A DNA stretch of 64,000 nt from contig JAKCOZ010000007.1 in the NCBI GenBank assembly GCA_022605955.1, forward strand, positions 31,102,991-31,166,990. The letters are read 5' to 3'. The first letter of the stretch is position 1, and every line of letters begins with the position of its first letter. Positions 25,901-37,247 of this stretch are shown here, one piece after another. The notes under the pieces are model-generated. The model was given only the letters and a program-made list of their open reading frames with translations. It ran no database searches and had not been told where the DNA came from. The position numbers were made by a program, and so were the translations under genes. This stretch comes from Rallus limicola (taxonomy: Eukaryota; Chordata; Aves; Gruiformes; Rallidae).

Positions 25901-28854
25901 GTTACATGTGTACTACAGGAGAAATGTCTTCACAGTGTGACACAACTACATTTTTGCTGTTATTACGGACAACAAGAGTTGGAACTACAATAACTGCCCT
26001 ATGATAAAGCCTTGTTAAAAATCACTTCTTGAAGATCTAATCATAAAATGTAGGCCTAAAGGAGCAAGCTGAATGAGGGGAAGAACTGGAGATGCACAGA
26101 TGTTTGCCTTTTGTGTGAGCATAATAGTACATAATCTGAAAAACAATTAAACAAAGAGCAAACATAAAGAGACTACAGTGTGTCACATAAATACTCACTT
26201 TTTTTTTGTTTTAATTTTGAACCAGACTTCAACAAATTTCATCCAATATCCATTACTGATTGATTTGTGAGAGATCATTTGGGATTGCCATTCTTCACAT
26301 TTCATGATTTTATAGACTCCTCTAAGGAGTTTCCAGGTTGATGAATCTCAGTCTGTTTATTTATTTCTTCTTGAAGAATATCCATATTTTTGACAATTTC
26401 TAATGCCATTGTTGTACCTTTTTTCAGTTCTGTGTATATCTTTTTTTATCTAGTGAAATAAGAGGGTAAAGAATAAGAAACTACACAACATATTCAAGAT
26501 GAAGGCACATAATGGATTTGTACAGAGGCATAATGATGTCTGTTTTGTTCCTTAATCCATGCTAAATTTCTGGTTTGACTACTGCTCTGAGTATGTAAAA
26601 TTGGCTGTGATAAATCCAGAATCTCATTTTTGCGTGAAAAGAGCAGATCAAAGTTCATCACTGGATCTGTAAACACAAAACTGATTTTCCCTTATGGATC
26701 ACTTTCTATTACATGGAATTTCATCTTTCATTTAATCATCATTTAGTAATTAGTAATTTAGTACCATGAGATCCTTCTGTAACTCTTCGCAGCTGTCCTC
26801 GTCAGTAAATTGTTACATCATCCCCTTTCCAGACCTTTCCTGAATATACTGGACAGGATCAACCCTAACACAAGACCTATCCAGAGCAAATAACACAAGA
26901 CCTTTGACTGTCTGTAAGCAATGACTGTAAATGTAGACTTCTGGTTACAGAAATATATCATCAAACTCCCACCCCATTAAAAGGCTTTAAAGTAAGCACA
27001 TTTCCATTATCAGTATTAGTGCTGCCTTGGAAATCCCCTGGATATCCCATAAAACAACAGATTTAACTCTAGGCACAAAAATATCTCTGTCAAACAGATA
27101 GAAAACTGTTCATGTTGATCCAAGAGAGAAATGTCTTTATTCGTATGAGTCAGAGGACTCTATTAGTGTGTTCTGAATAGATTCAAACATCATATTTTTC
27201 ATGTTCCTCTGTAGTAGATTCTCCATAGTTGATTCTATGGTGATTCCAGAAACCCTGGAGTTACCAGGCTTTTTTCTGGTTAAACATTTATGATTTAACA
27301 ATATTTAGTCAGCTTTACCTATATCCTCAACAACTTTTCCCATACTGTATCCTTCATGGTCAAATTGGATTTGAAAACAATTCTTGCTATGAGGGGCAAA
27401 ACATGCATTAAGCATTATTAGCTCTAATACTCCTAATAAAATTTAATATGGAAAGAGAAAAAATTTCCAATCTCACAGTTAAATGCAACTGAGCAAGAGT
27501 TGGCACATGGCTCTCGCCTTTTAACAGGTTACAGTTTTCAATTATTTCAGAAGTCATTCAAGTACAAAAAGCAGGAAAATTTAAATTCCTGCTTAATTTG
27601 GTGTTATGTGATGTTATTTTTCACTGTATTTCAGCCTTTATTAGAACATATTTGTCTTATATGTCTCTTACAGAAATTACTGTAATTCGCATGTAAGCAT
27701 GAAACATGCTGGATGGTTGCTAAAATGGCAGAAGCCACAAAGTATTGCAGTCTTGAGATATCTGGAGAGTTCTGGAAAAGTTTCAGTATTTAAGAGACTC
27801 ACAGTTGAGGAATAATTGTCACAAAGTTAGTTGATGGATGAATAAATGAATGAGGAATGTGAGGTCCCCTGTAGATCTAGTGTCTGAATGAAGATCAGCA
27901 TCCAGAATCAAAGCAAAGAGGGCTCAATGTCTGTCCTGATACAAGGTCTTATCAAGACAAGGGGGCAGAGAGTTTAGACCAGTCAGCACATTTTGATCCA
28001 TGTGTTAACTCCATATATGTTGGTGTTTGGAACACACAGAAAGCATAACATAATGTAACACAGTTAGTCAATGAGTGAAAATAAAGCATCCAAAGGAAGA
28101 TAGCACAATGGTAACAGAAGTAGCCTTCAGTAACTCTTTGAGACCACTCAAACAGAACACCCATGTTTAGAGCAAGGCAAAACTCTTCACCCAAACTCAT
28201 TTAAATGTTTTCTCAATTAGACTATTATCTGTAAATAATTTCTAATTTCAGATCTGTGCAAAATTGTTCACCAAATGCAAGGCATCGCGTTGATATCTTG
28301 ACACACACAATGTTTCCAAATGTTTAGCCTCTGCTATCAATTTAAATAAAAGATTAAAGTGCTTTCTACCTAATTCTGTAGACGTTCTTTCAACTGCAAA
28401 ATCTGCTTTTAAAGATTAGCCATCCACAGAAATCTCAAAGTGCCTAATCATTCCACCTGTCCCACAGCAGTTAGTGTCCCACGCAGTGAAGAATAATGAA
28501 GTCACTGCAAACTACAGAAAAGTAAGCATCTTCATTCTCTTGGTAAGGATAATACTGCCTGGGGAGACTGTAGACTCTCTTCAACAGTCTTTCATTGCAG
28601 GACTGGAAAACATCTGTTAGGAATGATATACTTTTAGCTGATTCTGACATTAAGGAAAAGGGGGAGACTGGGAAACCTTTCATAATACCTTGCAATCCAT
28701 TTTTTTACACAGGTTGGTTTTTTTTGGTGTTTTGGGGCTTTTAAAAAAATAAATCAATTACCAACTAACTGCTAAATCTTTTTTTTCAAATTGTTTCTTT
28801 ACTTTTTGCACGGATGAGGGTCTTATCTGAGTTGGGGCAATCTCAAACATGGAT
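19966..28854. other. Unique AT-rich non-coding DNA, no gene seen
   Basis: About 8.9 kb without a repeat I can name. Open frames reach 119 codons (21481-21840, plus) and resemble nothing known. A short text at 24.07 kb (atcatagagtcacatggatt) recalls the first bases of an inverted CR1 3' end, but the similarity stops after about 25 bases. The stretch around 25.32-25.64 kb is of balanced composition without homopolymers and could be a conserved non-coding element, which I cannot test here. Confidence 0.6.
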
Positions 28855-29582
28855 GCATGCTGAGCAATGAGTGGATGGAGAGCAACCCTGAGGAGAATGA
28901 CTTGGGAGTGTTGATTGATGTGAAGATCAACATCACCCAGCAATGTGAACTTGCAGCCCAGAAGGCCAACTGTATCCTGGGCTACCTCAAAAACAGCACA
29001 ACCACCCAGTTGAGGGAAGTGATTCTGCCCCTCTACTCTGCTCTGGTGAGACCCCACCTGCAGTACTGCATCCAGCTCTGGGGTCCTCTACAAGAAAGAC
29101 ATGGAGCTGTTGGACAGAGTCCAGAGGAGGCCACAAAGATTATCAGAGGGATGGAGCACCTATTCTATGAGGACAGGCAGAAAGAATTGGGGGTTTTAGC
29201 CTAGAGAAGGCTCTGGGGAGACCTTATTGCAGCCTTCCAATACCTGAAGGCAGCGTACAGGAAAGATGGAGGGACTGTTTGTCAGAGAGTGCAGTAATAG
29301 GATGAGCGATAGTGTGTCTAACCTAACAAAGGGTGGATTTAGATTAGATATAAGGAAGAAATCCTTCATTGTGAGGGTGGTGAGACACTAAACAGGTTAC
29401 CCCAAAAAGTTGTGGCTGCTCCCTCCTGGGCAGTGTTCAAAGCCAGGTTGGATGAGGCTTTGGGCAACCTGGTCCAGAGCAGAATGGCCATGCCCATGCC
29501 CATGGTAGGGGGGTTGGAAATAGATGGGCTTTAAGATCCCTTCCAACCCAAACCATTCTGACTCTATGATCCTATGATTCTC
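28855..29582 (+). mobile_element. CR1 LINE fragment with reverse-transcriptase C-terminus, plus strand
   Basis: Sense-strand CR1. From 28857 a frame of 115 codons carries the typical CR1 ORF2 C-terminal text (around residues 17-30 the motif DLGVLID, then an alanine-rich stretch, and YSALVRPHLQYC near residue 65), which is the region downstream of the catalytic part of the reverse transcriptase. It stops at 29204, and the remaining 380 bp are 3' UTR ending in ctatgatcctatgattctct. The catalytic domain is missing through 5' truncation at 28.855 kb, so it cannot move. CR1 ORF2 normally supplies an endonuclease and reverse transcriptase that copy the RNA into the target. Confidence 0.96.
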
Positions 29583-30299
29583 TGTTTCTTGACAATTTTG
29601 TGGTGCTGAGAACAGACAGAATTCATCAAAATTAAGAACTTTGTTGCATTTCAGAAAGATAAAGTACTTATTTGCTTCTGACACTTGCCTAGACTCTTGC
29701 CCATTAGTGCTAAATCAATCACACTCATTTAATATCTAACAGCAGTATTTCTTGCCAAATAATGTCCTTTGAGGTTTTAGTTTTTCTTCTGTTGGAAGCA
29801 GGGCACCCAAAGTGATCAGTAGAAGTTAGAGGCTCTCAGTTCCCCTGACAAAGGAGTATTCCTGTCTGCAGAGGGAAGATAACCTTCCACAGATATCCTG
29901 AGTATTTTCCTATCCCATAAGAGAGCTTTCACAAGCACTGCAGTACTGCTAATTCCATGCACACTTCTAGCCCTTGTCACTGTCTCTGACTGAAGAGCTG
30001 CAGACAAAGCAGCCAGCACCAGACCTCTTTCCATGGTGAGTTAATTGAGGAGGAAAGGGCCCATTAGAGTTCACTTTCTGAACTCACATTCACAAGGAGA
30101 GAGTTTCTAAGTTACTCCTTGCAAGCAGCCAGGCTCTGACAGCAATTACATTATGAGTTTTGACTGAGTAAACAGTAAGAAAGATTTCTGGTGTGCCACA
30201 AATTTGGAACACCGAGATAAAACACACCAGCTGAGAGGACTGAAGGGAAACAGATGTAACAGATGTAACTAAGAAGTAGTCTGCAGTAGTTTCCCTGAT
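29583..30299. other. Unique DNA downstream of a CR1 copy
   Basis: No gene or repeat recognised. Confidence 0.5.
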
Positions 30300-30490
30300 A
30301 CGTGGCAAATGTTTACATATACATGCACACACATACATCTATATACACACACGTAATCTATAAATGTATTTAGATATATATGTATATACTCGTAAATACA
30401 AATATGTATGTGCATATATTCACTCATATTTACATATACACGTCTACTATATGTGTGTGTATGTGTGTGTAAAAAATATATACACACATG
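30300..30490. repeat. Alternating purine-pyrimidine tract (CA/TA rich, then TG rich)
   Basis: Complex low-complexity DNA: the left part is rich in acacac and tatata steps, the right part in tgtgtg and tatata steps, so the two halves are roughly complementary. Homology to any named repeat is not visible. Short ORFs reading through it with runs of H, Y and V (30269-30487, minus) are artefacts of the repeat. Confidence 0.85.
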
Positions 30491-31258
30491 ATTCTTCTAG
30501 CAATATCTTCCATCCCATTAATGCTTCTTCCAGAAAGTAGTTACTTTGCATTGTATGATACGGATGCTTTTTTATTAGTATAAGCAGACTGACAAAGCAG
30601 AGTGTGTTGTCCTTTACCTTGGGCATCTGCATAAGTGTAGACCTAGTTCCAGGCATTATTCATCATAGTTGTGATCCACAGAGTCAAAAAGCACTGACAA
30701 TGGCACCAACATGGAGACATACGTAGTGTGTATCCTTTCCATGCATTGTCAAAGCAGAGGATATAGAGCTGGAAGTTGTGTAGGGGCCTATCAGAGCAAG
30801 CAGGACATAGCTACAGCCTTCAGCCCTCTGGAGATTATTGACCAAGGTGGAGTCCATAGGAAACCCTGGACTTTTTTCCATGAATCACAAGCAGCACTGA
30901 TTGCTTTAGTCTGACCATGCTACAGCTGACTCTCAGCTGCAGATTTGAAACTGTTGTGGAAAAAAAAGTTAATTTCCTTGAACCTTGTCTCTGCTTGGAC
31001 ACATCACCCAGCCTGGGCTTTTGGAGTGATTTTATGGAATTTGTGGCATTCCACCATGGATCAGAACTGCTGTGAAGGATACTGATTTCTCTGTATATTT
31101 TTGTGTAGCATAATCCCAAGATAAGAACTCCAAAACAGAGTTGTACATACACCATAAAGCATATCTTGTCTAGATGTAAGTTTTCTGTAGTTAGAAGTGG
31201 ATGCTGTCAGTTTTAAAGCACAGACTAATTTGTAGTCTGAATACTTACAAGTGAGTTA
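30491..31258. other. Unique DNA
   Basis: No repeat end or gene recognised. Overlapping frames of 65-106 codons are unremarkable. Confidence 0.5.
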
Positions 31259-31455
31259 GATGTCAGGAAAAAGGATTTTCACCGAAAGAGTTGTCAGAGC
31301 CTGGAACAGGCTGTCCAGGGAAGGGGTTGAGTCACCAGCCCTGGATGTGCTTGGAAAAATGGTAGATGAGGTACTTAGGGATATGGTTTAGCATAGGACA
31401 GGAATGGTTGCACTTGATGACCTTAAAGGTCTTTTCCAACCTTGTAATTTTGTGA
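31259..31455 (+). mobile_element. Short, diverged CR1 3'-end fragment, plus strand
   Basis: Sense CR1 3' UTR: gatgtcaggaaaaaggattt, gtcagagcctggaacaggct, gatgaccttaaaggtctttt and ccaacct near the end. The terminal octamers are degraded (aattttgtgaa), which suggests an older insertion than the copies at 19.6 and 28.9 kb. Confidence 0.88.
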
Positions 31456-34400
31456 ATACATTTAGTAGGTACTAGTACTATTTTCCCAAGTTTTAAAACT
31501 TCTATTACATGTGAATTAATTATAATAATATAAAACACACAAAATACAAAAATTCCAATATTCCAATATATTGCACTCTAGGCTTCCTGGAGTATATTCA
31601 TAACATGCTATCCAGAAGTATGCTACAATGATGTCATTGATAGGTTGTGATTTTAATAAGGCAGATAAAATACCAAGGAGGGTTAATATGATGGTTTGTA
31701 AAAAAACACATAGAAGACAGGAAATTCAAAAGCCAAGAGCAGCAAACTTTCCTGAAGCTAGGTGCACTTTAAGATATAGTATCAAGGTAAAAGTATTCCA
31801 TACAGTAATCTTAGCTTTGACCCATACCAGTTGCAGGACTGTCAGTTCCATACCAAGGATGAAAGGGAGCCTTTTGCCTTTCAAGAGACTGAAAAGAGTC
31901 TGGTTGTACCAGACTGACTCATTTTCTTCTGTTTCCATGGTTACAAGGAGATAACATACACACAATCAGATATTTTTGGCAGAAGGGAATATCTCCATAG
32001 CAATCCATCTCCTTACCCCTCCATAGACCAGAAGAATTAGGAAGGAAAATCCAGGCTCTGGAAGGGGCCCACCTCCCCTCCCACAGCAGAGCACTGAGGG
32101 GAGAGGAAACGCTTTCAGAGCATGCTTATCTCAAGTGTGGCTGTGTTTCATGAAAAGAGTGTGTGTCTGTGTACAGAAGCTTGTAACCAAGGATGAGGCG
32201 ATAGCAGCCTGCTGCACTGGCCAGAGCACTTGAAGATGTAAAAGGACTGAGGGCTGTACACGGTGGAGGAAAACTTGCCCAAGCTAGGAGACACCATTCA
32301 TATGGGAAGAAGAGTAACAGGGCCAGCGCTCATGTAAACAAGAGCTGCTTTTGCTTACTGTTTGCATGGAAACCCAAATGAGGTTGCTATGCAACCCTAC
32401 CTACTGCCAAAAGGGCAGCACTTCACATCCTTACCTCACCAAGGTCATTCAGGCTGATGATTTAGCCCACACCCTTATCTCTTCTTATTTCCCCTATTTA
32501 TCATTATTGATATTCCCTCTGTGTTTTTCCAGGGAGCTTGGCTGTATTCAAAAGAGACATACAAGACATAAAAAACAAACATCAGGCATACAAAGACAGC
32601 CCCTTCCAGATGTCTTCAGTCTGGGTCTTCTCTCTGCCCACACTGAAGGACTCCCCCTTGCTCACTTTCCCATCCTCTTACTTGACCACCCACTGCATTT
32701 CCTAGTAATGAAGGAGTGATTATGAAAAAAAAAAAGCAAAAGCAAACACCTGAAAGCCTTTGTATTGTTAAAAAGAAAAAGAAAGATGCAATTTTTCAAT
32801 TCACTCCTTAGAATAACCCCACATTTAGAGAAAATAGTCTGTAATAGGCTGTTTGAGAGAGGTGAGAAAGTTTATGTTATTTGAAATATTTTGCAAAATC
32901 AGATATTAGATCATTTGTTTCCAGGAATTTTCCTTGCTGAAAGCAAGGAGACTTCACAAGGAGGTTTGTGCACCATTCACCTCGCCAGCTGTGAGGGGAG
33001 CTTCTGTCTTGCTGCTTGGATGCACCAGACCACCAGGTACAGCAGCTGGCCAGACACTGACCTCACTTTTTGGCTTCCTCAGGCTCAAGGAATGTCCAGT
33101 TCTTCATTCTTGGGTCCTAAAAGCATTTTGGGATATGACTTTCCTGCAAACTGGACTCCAAAAGAGAGAGAAAACCATTGTTCCTGTGCCCCAATTTAGG
33201 AAGTAGAGTCTACTTTGAACTCCCCCAGCCCCCAAAACTCTTCATTTCCAAATGCTTTCATGAACTATGCTGATCGGGTTTCTTTTTGGTCCAGATGTTG
33301 CTTCAGACATAGCATTAATCAGATTAGATGAATTCCCAAGCTTTCTAGACTACCCAGAGCTGTGTGTCTGATACATGAAACAAGTCAAAAATAAAAACAA
33401 AAAAAAGTGTTTAAGATCACATCAGCCCAACAGAACGATGTTGCTAATGCACAGCAATCTAAATTCTATTCTTTTCTTGTTAGTCTTAAAAATGCAGGTT
33501 TGTTGTTCTGAAGATGTTGAGAAAAGTTTTCATATTATTTGCTACAGAAAAAGACTAAGGAAATCCACTGAGAAAATAATGTGTAGAATCATACCAACAC
33601 TTCCATGAAATACCAGCTGTGTTGGCACAACTGGATCTATGGGACAGCTCTTCTTCCCTTTTCTTCCTACAACACATTCTCACAAAGCTGTTGCCTCAGC
33701 TTTTGCTTTCTGAAATACAGCACTAAACATTTTACAAGACTTTGTGTCTTGTTACCCAAATCTGATTGTCAAGAAGAAAAAAAAAAAAAGTGTATATTCT
33801 GTAGAAGCAAGTCTGGCAGGAGTTTCTTGAACTTCACATTGGTATGAATTATTGCTTCCTGTCACCCACAATAATCTTTTACTATATTTCTTCATCCTGG
33901 CCTTCATTAGAAAAAATACTGCCAAAAGATACAGCCCAAGTTACATCACAGCCTCAAGTCATGAAAGAAGGGAAGATGTTAGAAGTGCAGAATTAAACCA
34001 AGAAATGTTTAAAAGGGGCTTTGTTTATTTATTTATTTATCTTTCTTGTTCTGTCTCTGTATCCCTTTATGTGTGTATGTATGCATGCTTGTAGGCATAT
34101 GCATAGTTATGTCTACCTATACCTATGTATGCATATTTACAAATATATAGTTTTTCCCTCTGTGTATGTCTGTACTTTGTGTTGAGCAAATAATCAAGCC
34201 ATCAACGAAGAAATGAATAGCAGGAATATCTGATTGTCTATTCCATGCCCTGGGTACCTACATCACAAACACCGTATTTTTAAGCAAACTAAAATAGGAG
34301 CAGCAAAAATCTGTGAAATGAACAATTAAGAAAAGTTCTAACTCTCAGTAGTTCACAACCATCCTCAACAGCTTTGAAGCAGATACTAGGAGCACATGAG

Positions 34401-37173
34401 CAGTGGTACTGGTTCAGATGAAACTTTACCTCCAGTGCTGGCTGCAAGCAGATACACAGAGAGGGGAGCAAGCAGGGAGGTATGCACAACACTCTTTTTG
34501 GCTAACAGCACAAGCTATGGGAAAGTAAACTGAAACTCATTTAGGAAGTCAAAAGTAGAAGAGTCAGTAACAGCAGTGAATAAGTCTCCCAGCTAAGCCA
34601 GCCACTTTCTCTTGGAAGGAAAAGGTAACATTATCTCAATACCTTCTGAAAACCTTTGGGATGAAGGTTCAGGGTAAGAAACAAAATATTTCAGGACCAC
34701 TGTTTCTAAAGCCAGCAGTGTCCCTTACCATGAAGACTAAAGGTAAACACTGGAGTGGACTTTCCAAAAGGAAATATCTTTGGTGGGCCCCTAAATCTCT
34801 GTAAAGTCACTTGGGAGAATGCAAGAAGAGATGGCTCTTCCGATCACTCACACACACCAGTCAGTGAAAAAAAGCTATGGCAAAAATAATTTGTGTCCCA
34901 TATTGGAAACAACAAAATCTCGCAAGTTTATCTTGGTTAATGTCAGGGGAAATTTTTAAGTAAGGCAAGGAGAGTGGTGTTTGTCCCAGAATTGTGAGTT
35001 AGGTCTTCTAAGCATGTTTTCAAAGTCAGGTGGGAAAAGCTGGCTGGCAGCATCCCTTATTCTAAAGTTTAGGAGCATGACCTTTTCCTACATATTTGTC
35101 AATACAAGGCTAAGTTCATCTTTGACATGGTGAAAGAACCGCCAAATTCATACAACACAGAGCAGACAGACAGCAACAAGCAGCATGAGCAGAATAGGCT
35201 GTCACTGAGGATAACACCTGATTGGATTGGCATCAAAGTTTCACTCCTGTAATTAAATCCTACTAGGGTACAGCAGAAGAAATGTCCTGTGCAAAGTGTC
35301 TAAAGAGCTACCAATCTGGGCTGACTTCGAAAGCCTGTTGGCTTCTGCTGGGATGGAGGTCAGGAGCACACCTTCACCCGACCACCCCAGGCTTTCTCAG
35401 TTGCATAGCAGTCTGCTATCATCAGCACTGTACTGTTCTCTCACCTCTCCACCCCATCACATGGCAGAGAGGAATGAGCTTCCAGCAAAACAGTACAGGA
35501 CCTGAAGGCTGATCCAGCACCAAGATTATCCTTCCAGTGAGTCTCACACCACTGCCAACATCCAAGACAGCATACAAGGGAGCAGAGAGGCATTGACAGG
35601 AGGACCAAGGTAAGAATGGAGGGTGCTTTTAAAAATCACTGAGAACAAAGCTTCTAAGGAGTGAGAGGGGGAAGAGAGGAAAATACAAAACACTGTGTCT
35701 TATCTGTTTTTTACCCAGAGCCTGAGTAATCTTCTTCCCCTGGCCCTAAATTCTGGCTCGTTATTTAAGTAGGCAGCACTTTAACATTTCTCACTTCCAC
35801 GTTTGTTACACATGCATTAACACACTGGCTACAATAACTGCAAGAATTTCCGTTTGAGCTGGCTTAAACCCTATTCTCTTTCTTCCCCAGTTCTGACAAT
35901 TCTTTTTAGCCTAAGTAATCATTAATGCATATGATGATATTAGAGCTATATCATTATATTCTAAGTTGGAGTTTACACTGCAAAGTTAAAATGCACCCTT
36001 CAAATCTGGCAAAGAATTATACAATTTGTTTTTTCAAACTATGGCCCTTTTGTATTCTCTATGCCAGTCCTCACACATTACTTTCAAGGTTTAATAGAAA
36101 GTGAGACTGATTTCTTGAATTATTGCCCAAGTCAGCATGGATTTCAGCAGCATTCTTCTGGAACTGGCACTTTATTAAAGTAGCCTCTGGAGAGGCATCT
36201 GACTGTACACTCGCAGCTGATAGAATGGGTTGAGGTACCGCTGTGGGAAGGAGGATTCCTCTTCTGTCTTCCAAAGACAGCAATAATAAATTCAGCCTTT
36301 TATGAGCTGAACTTTCACTGCAATGGGCCCAGATATAAAAAATGTATGTTCACTTTTGAAACACAAAATAAATTTTAATTGCAACTTACAGGTTTCCTTT
36401 TCCTTGTTTTTTTCCCCCGATTTTCTATTCCAGAGCTACAGCAAATACTATAGCTTTTCTAAAACAGCTCTCTTTTTTCTGGAAAGGGGCATTGTGGTTT
36501 GGTGCCACTGATTACCCCTTGTACAACTCAATGGACCCTTGAGTTTATTTGAGGCATCTGGTAATTTCTGGAGTACAAACAGAAGGCACTCCTGAGTGAA
36601 AGAGGGAACCTGTCTGAAATAGGGTCCCCACCCCCGGCTGAAGTACTGTAGGATCATGTACGTAGGAGAACATCTGCACACTGTCAGTAATTGGAAACAG
36701 TCAAACATGATGTTTATTAGCCCAACAGTTCATAAAATCCACACCAAATTTACCTAGAGCTGCCCCAGGACTTAAAAATTCACTGCCAGTATTCAGCCCA
36801 GTCGATCCACTTCAGGATCAACTGCTCACCCTTCAGCAGGTTCTGTGGATCTCTTCTGCCATATTTTCCAAGATGGGTGATGTTTAATACAGCATTGCTG
36901 TGATATGAGTCTGAGTAGGGTTGAAACAACACCTGCTAACATGGATGGAAGCAGGTAACAGCAGCTGTGCCTACAATTCTACATACAATGTCTGCATTTC
37001 AAGCCAACACTGGTTATGTCCACATTGCATTGTGCATCTCCTTTGGACACCAAGTCACGATGGAGTGGGACAAGAAGGAATGATCTCAAAGTGTCTAAAA
37101 TAGGGTGGGACAATAAGGTGAGAGTGCTCTCGTGGGAGCTCAGAGTATATCAGAGTACAAATCCTGCTGGAGG
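31456..37173. other. Unique DNA, no gene seen
   Basis: No repeat family named. Frames up to 122 codons (32351-32719, plus) do not resemble known proteins. A stretch at 32.93-33.03 kb is bordered by AG and GT like an exon, but its translation has no recognisable domain. Confidence 0.55.
34022..34152. repeat. TTTA and TATG/TGTA low-complexity tract
   Basis: Starts with four ttta/attt units, then about 100 bp of tgtatgta- and catatgca-like steps. An old, decayed simple repeat. Confidence 0.75.
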
Positions 37174-37247
37174 GTGCTGGAGGTTTGTGCGGTGCAAAGG
37201 GAGCCCAAGAGTGCTGGAGGTTTGTGCAGTGCAAAGGGAGGCCAAGT
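37174..37247. repeat. 37-bp tandem duplication, 3 mismatches
   Basis: Positions 37174-37210 and 37211-37247 are two 37-bp units starting gtgctggaggtttgtgc, differing at three positions (cggt/cagt, gcccaa/ggccaa and the last base). They sit in an open plus frame (37016-37411, 131 codons) which reads through both copies; 37 is not a multiple of three, so each copy is read in a different frame. That argues against the frame being a real protein. The duplication is older than the perfect one at 12.5 kb. Confidence 0.9.

Noticed and set aside
32930..33035. Exon-like segment between tttccag and a gtacag donor
   Set aside because: The translation shows nothing recognisable, and AG/GT-bounded open segments of 100 bp are frequent by chance.
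35282..35512. Two overlapping plus-strand ORFs of 70-76 codons
   Set aside because: They overlap in different frames of a stop-poor segment and neither reads like a known protein, so at least one and probably both are chance.
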